Shown in pieces: positions 11,088 to 21,347 of a DNA stretch of 64,000 nucleotides (the first letter of the stretch is position 1; each line of letters opens with the position of its first letter). The notes beneath the pieces are model-generated. The model saw only the letters and a list, made by a program, of their open reading frames with translations, was not told the origin of the DNA and did not search any database. The position numbers were made by a program, and so were the translations under genes. Location of the stretch: the NCBI GenBank assembly GCA_002150815.3, contig NDFF03000035.1:558001-622000 (forward strand). The letters run 5' to 3'. The stretch is from Grammothele lineata (taxonomy: Eukaryota > Basidiomycota > Agaricomycetes > Polyporales > Polyporaceae).

Positions 11088-12251
11088 GGCGGAGAGACGA
11101 GGGAAGGGGTGAGTGTGGATGGGCAACGTAACGCGGGAGGCGAGGGCGCAGTTAACAGAGGTCTTGTAGGAGCGCCCTCCGCGTCCCGTGAGGGGAGATG
11201 TGCGTCGGTGACCCTGCCGCTCTGCTTCTGTGGTTGTATCTGAGATCTCTGTACCCGCACCTGGGTTCGGCGCTAGGAAAGAAGCTCGAGCGAGCCACCA
11301 CGTGCGAACAGGACACCCACCAAGGCATTGGTCGAATCCAAGGAACGCACACAATCCTTGGTATCTAGAAGAGACCCCATTCATCTGGTGCGAGTGCGAG
11401 AACCGCCTGTGAATAACCAATGCAATCAGCACACATTCAGATGGGATAAGTTCCGCAACGGAGGGCCTGTACCGATTATCATAGCGACGGTGTAGCCACA
11501 GGAAGAAGGCACGCAGTGAGTCGCGCATGAGTCAAGGTTCGGAGGCTGTCCTGTATGAGCCGCCTCAGTGTTCCACCCTTTACGCATTTACAAGGTTTCG
11601 AAGTATCCCGTGCTCTGGAACATCTCTTCGCGGCTACATGGGCTCACGAAGAGAACAGCCAGGTGGCCATCGCTGACGCCCCAAGGACATGCTGCAGCAC
11701 GCAGAAGCCACGAGGACACATAGAAGGGCCCGGAATGGCCCCCCGTATACAAGATCCGGGCGCGAGCGCGCGCACTTTGGGGCGCACGACGTCGCAGATC
11801 TTGAGGGCACGGATGAGAATAGCGATCAAAGCTAGTCGGGCGACCGAGAGCCGCCACTGTACGTAAAGACTTGGGGGGCTGTGGGCGTATTCAGGTCAGC
11901 GGTAAGGGCGATGAACGTAAGGGGGAACGCACCTGCACGCATTCGGCACCGCAGATCGACGGATCGGGGGCGGGGGCGGCTCGGCACTCACACGGATATC
12001 CGAACGAAGTCCCTACTATGCCGTTTTGCTTTGTGTTAAGGACTAGTTGGGGCCGTGACATGCGCCTTGAAGGTGATAGCGTATGTGGAAGGCCGCATAC
12101 CTCAGATGGACATCATTATTTCAACATCGCATGATAGGGGGAAAGCATGCCGCCGCGGTCTTCCAACAGCACATGGTAAGTCTTCGTATGGGTGAATATA
12201 CATACGTTGTTGATCAAGGCTCGTAAATACAGATATTCACGTTGATCAACC
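11088..12251. other. intergenic, no gene seen
   Basis: 5' region of the BTB gene (11088-11550), then about 700 nt where both strands have open frames (11555-11866 +, 11857-11588 -) without recognisable motifs or consistent splicing. Nothing supportable. Confidence 0.4.
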
Positions 12252-13192
12252 CTACAGTTCTAAGGAAGATGTAAGCTGAAGACAAGCGATGAGTAACAGT
12301 TCTCCGGACAAGAGTAATCACTCACCTCGGAGATCCGCCTCTCAATTTCAGCTTCCGTCAATCTAGCGAATTCCATCGCATTGCGCACTGCACTCCAGGT
12401 GCAAGTGCTGCACCCCGAGAAGCTCTTGATTAAACCTCGTAGGAGTTCTGGGGATTGCGTCACCGAAGGATCCACGCGAGCCTCTAATTGTTTCCCGACT
12501 GCGGACAAGTACTCAAACCAGGGGGAGTTTAGTCTCTCCTTGTAGGTGATTGGATCGCGGAAGTAGCCGGTACGGAGACTGCAGGTGTGTTGGATTGGGA
12601 AAGCATCGGTGGGAAGCCAAGTGGGGATAGTGGATTTGCTCGGGATCACGACGGCTTTCCCAGCGGCTTGGTGGCAAGCCTTTCGGTAGTCGAATAACTT
12701 GAAAATCATGCGCACCGTAGTGAGGTCGAACTCCTTCACGAAGCGCGGCTCCGCAGGCAACAGGAGGGTTTGTCTTGCCGCGCGACGCGCGACGTCATTG
12801 AGACCGTACGCACAAGCGAGCGCGTAGATGCTGAGCGGATGCGCGGGGATCAAGCCGGAACGGACGCGGTTCAGCCAACGCTTGAGGGGGGCAATGTCGT
12901 ATTTTCGCGCCGCTTCAAGGAGGGGTTGGGCGTCGTCCAGGGCGAGTTTCGGAAGCGGTTGCAGATAGCACAGGGCAAGGATGCTGCTCCAAACGGCACT
13001 CGGCTCTTGTACGTCCACTGTGGACTTTTCTCGAGGCGAGGAAGAGAGAGGTTGAGGCAAAGTCATCATATTCGCGAAGATCGGCGACGCATTCGCGATG
13101 ATGTGCTTATAGACGTGGAACTCCGCGCCGTCGTTGGTCCGGATAATGAGGTCGCCTTGAAGAGAATCTCGCCACGGCGCAGGGGCGTCCAT
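12252..13192 (-). CDS. BTB/POZ domain protein
   Basis: ATG at 13192 ('MDAPAPWRDSLQGDLIIRTN'). The BTB domain covers about residues 10-110, with the typical 'AEFHVYKHIIANASPIFANM', 'VDVQEPSAVWSSIL' and 'LLEAARKYDIAPLK'. The middle contains 'YALACAYGLNDVARRAARQ', the hallmark of this basidiomycete BTB subfamily. A CSTC motif near the C-terminus is followed by a helix ending 'ERRISE'. A GTGAGT intron (12325-12276) leads to a 24-nt last exon (12275-12252) ending 'LTSSLEL'. Total about 296 residues. It lies back to back with the proteasome gene, 441 nt apart. Paralogues lie at 9.8, 20.2 and 41.5 kb. Confidence 0.8.
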
Positions 13193-13633
13193 GGCGGAAG
13201 GGAGTGGGTGGAAGAGGCGAACGCACGACCGAGTCCTTCATCGCTAACGAATGTTTGCCGCAAACGGTGGCGTCGGGTGAATGAACTGGAGTTGTGAAGA
13301 TCTCAGACAAGGTAGAGAATTTGTCAAAGCGTAATAGAGCGTGAGCGGGTACATAGGCTGATGCTGAGGAGAAGTGGAGGGTATCCTCTGTGCGGTCCAG
13401 GTCGAAGAATCCTCGATAGTTGAAACGCGATTCGATGGAGATGTATCCGAGAACCAAGTTCAACCAACGGCGAATGCAGGCTTGTTGTTTAAGCGCCCGT
13501 ACAACTCGCTTGGCGCCAACTCTCGGCATTCTCCGACTTACGCGTCCCGACGCGTGTCGCGGTCCTCCGCGACTGCCGAGGCGTCCTCGCATACGCACCC
13601 CTTCCTCTTTCCTCTCCACAGCATATCTTCGCC
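13193..13633. promoter_or_regulatory. divergent intergenic region between BTB and proteasome genes
   Basis: A 441-nt gap between two start codons on opposite strands must hold both promoters. No TATA element is obvious on the proteasome side, in line with a housekeeping promoter. Frames crossing it are shadows. Confidence 0.4.
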
Positions 13634-14322
13634 ATGGATATTTCGTTTGCTCTTACAGGAAAAGGATATGTTATTGTTGCGGCTGACACTACCGCCGCAC
13701 GCTCCATCGTGAAGATGAAGGTCGACGAGGACAAGATCAAGGTCCTCAGCCCCCACCTCCTCATGGCATATTCTGGCGAGCCAGGTATGTTCTCCGCCAC
13801 TGTGGATGGTGCGCCGGTCTCATATCCGCATAGGTGACACCGTGCAGTTTGCGGAGTACATCGAGCGCAACATCCGCCTCTACCAAATCCGCAACACCTA
13901 CGCCCTCCGCCCTCAATCTGCCGCATCCTGGATCCGCCGCTCCCTCGCTGACTCCCTCCGCTCTCGCCGACCATACGCGGTCAACCTCCTCGTCGGCGGA
14001 TACGATACCGCCTCAGACACGCCGCACCTCTACTGGGTAGACTACCTGGGTACCATGACGAGCGTGCCGTTCGCCGCGCACGGTTATGGTGCATACTTCG
14101 CGCTCAGTTTGCTTGATCGGTGGGTTTCTTCCTCCATGCGCTTTCTTCGCCATGGCTGAGATGATCCCCTCTAGCTACCACAATCCGGACGCACCCCTTG
14201 AGGAGGGCCTCGCCACGCTTAGGAGATGCCTAGATGAGGTCGCGAAGCGGTTGGTAGTGAGTCCGGAGAAGTATAAGGTCAAGGTTGTGGACAAGGATGG
14301 CGTACGAGAAGTGGAGATCTAA
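13634..14322 (+). CDS. PRE1: 20S proteasome subunit beta type-4 (PSMB2/Pre1 orthologue)
   Basis: Exons 13634-13784, 13834-14119 and 14175-14322, phases consistent, 194 residues. The protein opens 'MDISFALTGKGYVIVAADTT' and contains the strongly conserved 'EPGDTVQFAEYIERN', 'LADSLRSRRPYAVNLLVGGYD' (shown here in two parts: LADSLRSRRPY and AVNLLVGGYD) and 'PFAAHGYGAYFALSLLDR', matching the beta-4 class. That class is structural: it has no catalytic N-terminal threonine and no propeptide, and none is seen here. It sits in the inner beta rings of the 20S core particle in cytosol and nucleus. Length fits the family (about 195-205). This is one of the surest calls in the window. Confidence 0.95.
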
Positions 14323-14684
14323 GGGGCAAGTGAAGCCGCCACTGTCGTTCTTTGTCGTGTCGTGAGTCCTCCGACCCTCTCATGTACGATCCACTCGGAC
14401 CAACTGCAGTGCTCTTCAGAGTCGTGTATTATATCAATAGTACGGAACGTACATGCGCATACAAGGTGTTTTCTAGCTGGTCATATCCCACCGTGGGGTA
14501 ATCGAAGGCTTCTACGCGCGTGGTCGGCAGACGTAAACACGTCCTCGCTTCCTCTGCTTCCCCGATTGCGTGGCCATTGTGGTCGGAGCACGTTTCAAAC
14601 GTGCGACGACGACGACTCCCATCCTGTCCACGACCATCCCCACAGAGGCCATCGCTATACCGCGTCCTAGACTTTCGGCGTAAG
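14323..14684. other. intergenic, no gene seen
   Basis: 3' flank of the proteasome gene and 5' flank of the next + strand gene. The reading frame of that gene stays open up to about 14520, so its start could lie there instead of at 14685. Confidence 0.35.
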
Positions 14685-15656
14685 ATGGGATATAACTTCT
14701 CAGATCGCGGCGAACCTCCCGTGCAAGTCCATAAACTGTCATTGGATCCATCTTCACCATCAATGCCCCGGGAAGACGCCCTGATTACGAGAGCCAACCT
14801 CCTACGACAGCTTTTAGGACGCATCGCAACTGCTATGGACGGTGTGTTCTTATGTTTGTAATTCAATTGACTGTTCTATAATGACAGAGTGCAGAGCACA
14901 AGAGTCAATTTGCCAAGGCGGACACTACGTGCAATGCACGCTTCGCGCATACGCCCTCCCATTCACCTTCTGCGTCTATTGTTGAAGACCCCTTGCCGTT
15001 CCCGCCCTCACTCACGCCACAACTCGAGGATGTAATGGACCACACACCTCACTATGCTATCACAGTACGTCTGGCCCTTTTAAGATCTTCACAAACTAAT
15101 GGAGACTTGTGATCCACAGAGTGGCATGACGTGCACACCGACGAAGGTGTTCATCGATCTCTTCAAGGGCAACCTACGCCCTCGTATTGAGTTGGGGCAC
15201 GACGTCGAGTCCTTCCTATGGACGCTCCTCCGTGTCCTCCTCAAGTACTTCCAAACCGCAGCCGCAGACGAGGACCCACACGGCATCATCGCGCGCGACT
15301 ACAGCCGTCTCTTCCGGGACCACCGTTCTACGAGCGCAATGCACGTCATGTACCGACGGATCGAATTCTTGATGGGTGATAAGGATATCTTTCTTGTCCT
15401 GATGCGGTGCGACGGGGTGGACGTGGGGGAGATGGTAGGGCTGCGCGCGGTACTTATCACGACGATGTTCACCCTCAGTGAGTATTGGGACCGGACCCCG
15501 CTCTTCGACGACCCAAGGTTGCCCCAGATGACGGGCCCTCCTCCGCTGCCCACTTACGATACGCTCATTTCTAACCTAAGCGGTTCACCTTCGCACATAC
15601 GGCCCTGTTGTAGAAAGGGGGAGGGAAAACAAGTGCTAGATCAGGCGACGACATAG
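14685..15656 (+). CDS. FunK1-like C-lobe-only protein (truncated kinase relative)
   Basis: Exons 14685-14841, 14895-15064 and 15120-15656 join in phase (287 residues). The last exon opens right after a CAG acceptor with 'SGMTCTPTKVFIDLF', then 'ELGHDVESFLWTLLRVLLKY'. This is the start of the terminal FunK1 exon, where the intact kinase at 23-26 kb has 'GTVICMATELL' and 'DIESFLWVFLYIVYKN'. The kinase N-lobe, HRD and DFG regions are missing; the upstream exons encode an unrelated-looking Ser/Pro-rich segment. It is either a truncated FunK1 that captured new 5' exons or a decaying remnant. The frame is open for 287 codons, which favours a gene. Confidence 0.5.
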
Positions 15657-16283
15657 AGCTCTCCCAGCTTCGTACAAGAGGATACATTACGCTTCTGTCT
15701 GGCTTGAATCGACCTGTTTGTTGATACGTACCACTATGGACTAGAGATTATGCAGCGAAACTCCCTTCATTGACTAAGTGCGACATGATGTCGAGCAATT
15801 ACATGGAAATTGAGCACCAGAACCTCAATGTCCTCCCAGCCGACCTCTCAAACATGCTAGGCACTCCGGTGTTGTCGGAGACGTAGGCGCCTGTGCTAGA
15901 ATGCCGCCTGTGGAGCCGCCAACCGGGCCGGACCCCGGCCACCTACGTCACCATCACGCCCGTAAAATCGTGAGACTGACATACTTGAAAAGGGGTTTTC
16001 TCCGGTGCCGGCGAGGAAATACGGCTTCCGATTGGACACGGATCTGGCACTTACCTAGAAGGGCAATTCCCGCCGCCTTCCAGCTCGTCCAGAGCTGCAA
16101 CATTATTCAGTGTCGCGGTCCTGGTCCCAGGTCACACTGAGCTCAGTCACCAGATATTATGGCGACTTTCCCCCAAGTATTCCCCCCACAACTCGCTCTC
16201 TACCACCACCTCGATCAACACCTCCTCACCTGTAGACCTTCCCCGCATCCCAAGTCACAACTCCAACCCCGCGACCATACACC
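15657..16283. other. intergenic, no gene seen
   Basis: No supportable coding frame. The last 100 nt before 16284 are pyrimidine-rich (CCCCCAC and ACCACCTC words), typical of a fungal promoter and leader. Confidence 0.4.
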
Positions 16284-17083
16284 ATGGCCCGTTGGCGTAA
16301 CCACCATCCCAAGAACTGGGCTACTGGGCGTAGTGAGTACCCCCGCCCTGTCGCCGTCGCCGTCGCTCGTCGGCGTCAATCCACTGACCCCTCTCCCTCA
16401 GGACCCATGACGGATCGGCAGTCTCGCCAACTTTACGTACTCGGGCGAATCTACCAGATCTTCATCCCCTTCGTCATTTGGGCCCTTGGCCCCAGCAAGC
16501 AGCGCGTCACGAAGGCCGAGGCCGCGCAGCTCATCATCGACATCCTGAGCGGCGTCAAAGTCAGTCGGGCCTACATCGAGTCGCTCGGGCAAGGATCTGT
16601 GGTACGTCCGCTTCTTTCCCACGCACCCCCACACCTTCCCAGTTGTGTGCCTTGGCTGCTTGAAGACGTGCGGAGCTGACGCGCGCGCGCGCGCTCGGGA
16701 CTTAACAGGATGACGACCCTCCGCACCCGTCGACTTGGCTCCGGCGCGACGAGCCGATGTCCGAGAACCAGGCGAAGATGATCGACCAGTACGCGGAGGA
16801 TCTCGGCGTCCCCGCGTCTGCGTCGCAGGAGGGCAAGCTCGGGCTCACGACCGGCCAGGCGGCGAGTCTCATCAAACGGCTCGGCGACGAGAAGAACTTG
16901 AACCCGTTGGGGACGCTGCACGACGCGCAGTGGTTTGCGCGGATGGTTGTCGAGGCGCAGAAGGACGTGCCGATCGTCATGGAGGACGTCGAGGGGGAGA
17001 CGCTAGAGGATATGCAGCCGGAGATACCGAAGCTCACCGCCGGAGTTCAGAACATGAAGATCAAGGTCGAGCCCGTGGATTGA
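16284..17083 (+). CDS. DUF3072-like two-repeat protein, copy 1
   Basis: Exons 16284-16332 (GTGAGT donor), 16402-16601 (GTACGT donor) and 16709-17083, phases consistent, 207 residues. Two similar units are visible: residues about 18-75 ('PMTDRQSRQLYVLGRIY', then 'VTKAEAAQLIIDIL') and about 98-142 ('PMSENQAKMIDQYAEDLGVP', then 'LTTGQAASLIKRL'). Both follow the 'PMT-x-x-Q ... L ... T-x-x-x-A-x-x-x-I' pattern of DUF3072, an uncharacterised short domain; that match is from memory and should be treated as likely, not proven. The C-terminus carries 'MKIKVEPVD', a consensus SUMO-acceptor motif. Function unknown. A tandem paralogue follows at 17469. Confidence 0.75.
16680..16694. repeat. (GC)n alternating tract in intron
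   Basis: A short alternating GC run inside the second intron of the first DUF3072-like gene, just before its acceptor. It is absent from the corresponding intron of the paralogue. Confidence 0.7.
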
Positions 17084-17468
17084 GATAGGAGATGCCTACA
17101 CTCCTAACGCGACTAGTATCGTGCGATTGAATGTTACATGTATGCTCCTATGTACAATCGAATATGTCTATGTAGTACACTTCCCCAACGATGCATCGCT
17201 GAGTTGCATTGCCGCGGAACGGAAGAGGGCGGAAGCCGGCGGAAGACGACGTGAGGCAGTGCCACCGCCACATAAGCCGAGCAATCCCTTCTCGTCGATC
17301 CGCGGCTCTACGAGTGTGGTGCTTGCCTTTCAGGGGAGGCGGCTAAAGTTAGCGCGAGCTTTCCCCCTGGATCCCCTCGCCCTTTACTTACACTCTCCCA
17401 CCATCTCGACTGACGACTTTTCCCCGAATCTCTTCGTTATCACCCCACGAACATCACGAACATACGCC
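17084..17468. other. intergenic between the DUF3072-like tandem copies
   Basis: Holds the 3' end of copy 1 and the promoter of copy 2. Weak similarity to the region before copy 1 (CCCCAC words, 'acgaacat...gccatg' context at the start), as expected if the duplication included the promoter. Confidence 0.35.
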
Positions 17469-18290
17469 ATGCCTCGCTGGGATGGACACAAGCAAGAGGA
17501 CTGGGCTACTGGGCATAGTAAGTTCGATTCGGCTCGAGTCGTTATTACCGACCTGAGGCCTGAAGCGTACGCCGACTACAGGGCCCATAACACGCCTTCA
17601 ACGCGGCGCGTTGTCCACGTTAGCTCGCAAACACGAGGTCGATCTGCCATTCCTCACGGACCAGAGCTTACAGCAGCCCACCAAGGCGGACGCCTCCAGG
17701 CTCATTGATACCATGAATTCTGGACGGACGATCACTCAAGAATACATAAACTCTCTAGGATGGGGATATCTGATACGTCTTCCTTTGCCTCTTACGCACA
17801 CTCTATCCCCAGTCATGTCTCGAGCCCCCTACCTTGACTGCTCGGAGTTCATGTGCTGACGCGAGCTCCTATGGAGGATCTGGATGTTCCGAGGCACCCA
17901 TCGAACTGGCCTCGGCGAGACGAACCGATGTCGGAAAACCAAGAGAAGATGGTTGACCAGTTGGCGGAGAACCTCCGCGTTCCCGCCTCCGCATCGCAGC
18001 AGGGAAAACTTGGGTTGACGAACGGGCAGGTTGCCCACTTGCTCGACAAGTTGAGGGCCGAGAAGGGGAAGCCCTCGGGCAAACCTCACGACGCTGCATG
18101 GTTCGCTCAGATGGTGCTCGACGCACAGACAGAGGTGCCGATCATAGTGAACGATCCTGTTACGAGCGAGTCCCCGAAAGACAAGAAACCAGAACCGGCG
18201 TGGCAACTTCGCAGGAGGCTCAGAGCCGGGGACACATTCGACATCGAACCTCCTGAGTGGGACAAAGTGAAGATCGAGCCGGACGCCTGA
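17469..18290 (+). CDS. DUF3072-like two-repeat protein, copy 2, with a damaged intron
   Basis: Exon 1 17469-17517 (49 nt, same length and phase as copy 1) reads 'MPRWDGHKQEDWATGH', against 'MARWRNHHPKNWATGR'. Exon 2 runs from 17582 to 17772 and exon 3 from 17877 to 18290 ('RRDEPMSENQEKMVDQLAEN'; C-terminal 'WDKVKIEPDA'). Phases fit copy 1 exactly (217 residues if spliced). At the exon 2/intron border, however, copy 2 reads CTG|ATACGT where copy 1 has GTG|GTACGT, and the acceptor is GGAG instead of ACAG. Without splicing, translation stops at 17857-17859. So the gene is either newly disabled or spliced in an unseen way. The second DUF3072-like unit and the terminal SUMO-type motif are well preserved. 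Confidence 0.55.
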
Positions 18291-18816
18291 GCTTGTGCTA
18301 CTAGGGTTTTCTATTTCTACATTCCGTGTACATCTAGAACTACTACTAGCTTGTGTGAAACTTCCTCGAATATAGATGTGATATTCCATGTGATACGGAG
18401 AACGCGAAGTATAGCGAGACGCGTCAGTGGCGTTGCGGGGTAAGACGATTGGCGATGACGTGATCGATCGAATTGCCCGTCGGCAACTCGAACGCGCGTC
18501 CGTCCCCTCCGGGTCCTCGGGTTGAACACTCTTCGCCTCCTTCGTTCACTTGCGCAATCCACCCATTCCTCATCCTGCCTCTTCACCGAGTCCTCAACCA
18601 TCCGCGTTTGCCGCCAGCATTAGGACTTGACCAGTCATGGAATCTGTCTGCCAGTTCACTCCTATAGTTGGCCTTCCAAGTTGGGTGCTGCAATAAGCGA
18701 CAAGCTGGAGGACATGCGTGCGTCCTCGTCCTTCCCGCTGTTCGAAATTCGCGTTGAACTCCGACAATACACTCTCCAGCGAAGCTTCCTCTCCCCTCAC
18801 GTTTCAGCAAATCGCG
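18291..18816. other. intergenic; 5' flank shared with the BTB gene at 20.2 kb
   Basis: The last 250 nt resemble the region before 20245 (for example 'cagtcatggRatc', the cytosine-rich leader and the 'gcaatgtccgag'-type start context), so the promoter was copied together with the BTB gene. No other gene is seen. Confidence 0.4.
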
Positions 18817-19130
18817 ATGTCCGAGACGATCTCCGATTCAACGTCCCCGATACCAAATCGACGAGAGGCAAATGCCACGTCGCACATCCCGCTCTCCTCG
18901 CTCAACTGCCATCGAAGACCTCATCATCCGCACGTCCGATGCTATCTATCCCCGCGTCCACAACGATATTCTCTGCCGCCACCCTCACGTCTTTGCGGGT
19001 ATGTTCACCCCTCCACCGCCCGCTGAGCGAAGATTCTGGCAAGCACCAGGTCGTTGTGGACGAAGTCAGCGCGGTATGGGCCGCGGATATTCTCATTTGG
19101 TGGTGCACCCGGCTGACTTCATGATGACAG
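18817..19130 (+). pseudogene. truncated, frameshifted BTB gene copy
   Basis: Starts like the BTB gene at 20245 ('MSETISDSTSPIP' against 'MSETVSEPTSVTP'), then 'SHIPLSSLN'. The frame then shifts by a 2-nt loss to 'AIEDLIIRTSDAI' and shifts again to 'EDSGKHQVVVDEVSAVWAAD'. The BTB homology stops there, about 90 residues in, and is followed directly by the 3' part of a FunK1 intron (CTGAC branch-like word, GACAG acceptor). Several independent frame breaks make it a pseudogene. Confidence 0.75.
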
Positions 19131-19685
19131 GGTAACATGATGTTCATAGCGACTGAACGGCTGGTTGCACTCGAAAAAGGCATCACAAACCCCCCACGTA
19201 CGCCCGCCCAAGACGTCGAGTCCTTCTTATGGGTTCTCCTCTATGTCGCCTACAAGAACGCGATTGACGAATGTGGGGATGAAGCTGCTAGCGTGTCCCA
19301 AGATGCTCTGGAGGTACTTAAGGAATCCTTTTTCACGCTCTTCTTGCCGCCATCCGCCATGAAGCTGAGGATCGCACGGTCGTCCTACGTACGTAACGAA
19401 GGAAATGAGCACACTGCGTTGCTTAGTTACGCCAACGCGAGGAGCGCCGAAGGATACAACTTCTACGCGGTCGTGCAAGGGGTGCTTGTAGCTCTAGAGA
19501 AGTATTGGAATCCGGAGCCTTGGATGTCAGAGGCCTCTTTGCGGTTGAAGGCTTGGATGACGAGCGAACTGAGCGGAGATGAGGTGGAGATAACGAGCCC
19601 GTCGCAGAAGCGTATTCTTACTCATGAAGTCGCGCTGAAGGTGTTGGGTTTCTATGAAGATTGCGAAGGGTTCTTCGAGGAGTAG
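19131..19685 (+). pseudogene. FunK1 kinase C-terminal exon without the rest of the gene
   Basis: Begins immediately after the GACAG acceptor with 'GNMMFIATERLVALEKG' and continues 'DVESFLWVLLYVAYKN' to 'LTHEVALKVLGFYEDCEG' and TAG. This is the complete terminal FunK1 exon, in the same register as in the intact gene at 25220-25810. The frame is fully open (182 codons from the ATG at 19137), unlike the BTB fragment before it. No kinase N-lobe, HRD or DFG segment is nearby. It may be a dead tail or may be made as a short protein; I class it with the pseudogenes because the catalytic part is missing. Confidence 0.65.
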
Positions 19686-20244
19686 ACTCAGACCCGTATC
19701 ATGTCTGTCTTTCATTCTGCTAACTGTCGTATATCCATAAGCGTCGGGAGCGACGCCCTGACACGACAAATATAGCCGTACGGTTTCGGGCTCGCGTAGC
19801 AGGGCAGCCTGAGGTGTGCTCAAGCTCTTGGGGCCCCGAGGATCCTCAGCGTGTCCGTCGGTCAGACTGTAGCGCCGTCACCCGAGTCAGGCAGGCGGGC
19901 CGGTCCGCGGTGATGCCGAACGTGTTGCGCGCTGCCTTTGATTTGCGTCCTGCAACGATCTTCCTCTACCTGCACGCTCCTCCGTTCACCCGATCTTCGC
20001 CCCTTCTTCACGAAGTCCTAAATTGTAGGCTATATACGACTCAAGTGCTAGGATACATCCAGTCATGGGATCGCTTCTCTACTAGCCCAACGGCTGCATG
20101 TTGGCTTCCAGCTTGAACCCACGGTGCTGCGGTAGGCGACCTCTCACTTGCGTTCAAGTATCAGCAAGTCTCCCTGCCCATTTCACTTTTCAACGTCAGC
20201 GACGCTCCTCCTAGCGAGATTTCGCTCCCCCTCACACGCCAGCA
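19686..20244. other. intergenic, BTB promoter region
   Basis: No gene. The 3' half is the promoter/leader shared with 18.55-18.82 kb. Confidence 0.4.
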
Positions 20245-21347
20245 ATGTCCGAGACGGTCTCCGAGCCAACTTCTGTGACGCCAGCTCCGGAACAGGAAGC
20301 CACTGCGACCTCGCACATTCCTCCCTCCTTGCTCAACGCTGCCATCGGAGACGTCATCATCCGCACTTCCGATGCCATCGATCTCTATGTCTATAAGGAT
20401 GTCTTCTCCTAGGCCTCCCCTGTCTTCGCAAGTATGTTCACCCTCCCCCAGCCGAGCGAGGGCTCCGGCAAGCCCCACGTCGACGTCGACGAAAACAGCG
20501 CAGTGTGGGCCATAATCATTCCCCTTTGCTATTTTCCCGGCAAGGCCACGCTCTCGCCCAACCCCATCATGGCCCGCGCTCTACTTGACGCTACTCGCAA
20601 GTATGAAATGCAGTGCGTAGAGGACGGTGTGTGCCAGGCTCTCCTCGACGAGAGTTTCGCCCGCACACAGCCGCTCGCATGCTACGCTATCGGGTGCGCG
20701 TACGAGCTCCCAGCTGTTGCGCAAGAGGGGGCACGTTGGAGCCTTGCTACACCCTTCTACTTCAAGTTTGTGGAGGAGCTCGATCTTATTGGTCTTCGTC
20801 AGTGGTATCGACTCTCCGAGTATAGGCGGCGATGTGGCGAAGCGGCGGGCAAGGTCGTTAGTCAGTTCAAGACCCTTTGCGAGAAAGGCCGGGTCGTCTC
20901 CGGCGTTGCGACAGCAATCCCCAACTCGGACTGGCGAACTGTCGTTTTGCGTGCTCTCTCAGTGTCGTGTGCAGGTGACGGTCGAACCGTCCCAAATTGT
21001 AAGGCCACGATCACCTACGACAAGCAAGGTGCCCGCCCAATCAAAACTGTTGCGACATACACCATACGGGAGTCGTGGACCACATATTCCTTTGAACTCG
21101 GACGGACGTTGTACATGACGCCAGATCCTGAGTATGCCTGCTCGCCGGGGCTTCTCGAGCCTTTTATCAAGTCTGCGTACGGCTGCGCCACCTGCATGCA
21201 GACTATCCACCAGAAAGCTGAATCCTTGTCGAAGGCGGTCCGTGACGAGCTCAGGAGAGCTATCAGTCATGTGCGTAAAAACCCAAGCTACATGTCTCCC
21301 TCACAATACGTATACTAATGTCTCTCTTATAGATCTTGCTGGACTGA
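20245..21347 (+). pseudogene. BTB/POZ gene interrupted by an in-frame TAG
   Basis: ATG at 20245 ('MSETVSEPTSVTPAPEQE'), BTB start 'IGDVIIRTSDAIDLYVYKDV', then TAG at 20410-20412 exactly where siblings have the codon before 'ASP(V/F)F'. A single C-to-T change of CAG would explain it. Beyond the stop, the frame is intact for 286 codons: 'MFTLPQPSEGSGKP', 'LLDATRKYEMQCVE', 'CYAIGCAYELPAVAQEG', the CATC motif, 'ELRRAISH', then a GTGCGT intron (21271-21332) and the last exon 'ILLD' ending TGA at 21347. Either a very recent pseudogene, a polymorphism or sequence error, or a gene restarting at ATG 20434 without the first half of its BTB fold. Confidence 0.75.

Noticed and set aside
10439..11260. 273-codon minus frame rich in Ser/Pro/Thr
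   Set aside because: Out-of-frame shadow of the BTB gene, which has the conserved motifs in another frame.
20395..20412. Reading TCCTAG at the BTB stop as an intron acceptor
   Set aside because: The nearest usable donor would give an intron of about 20 nt or delete conserved BTB residues; siblings have no intron here.
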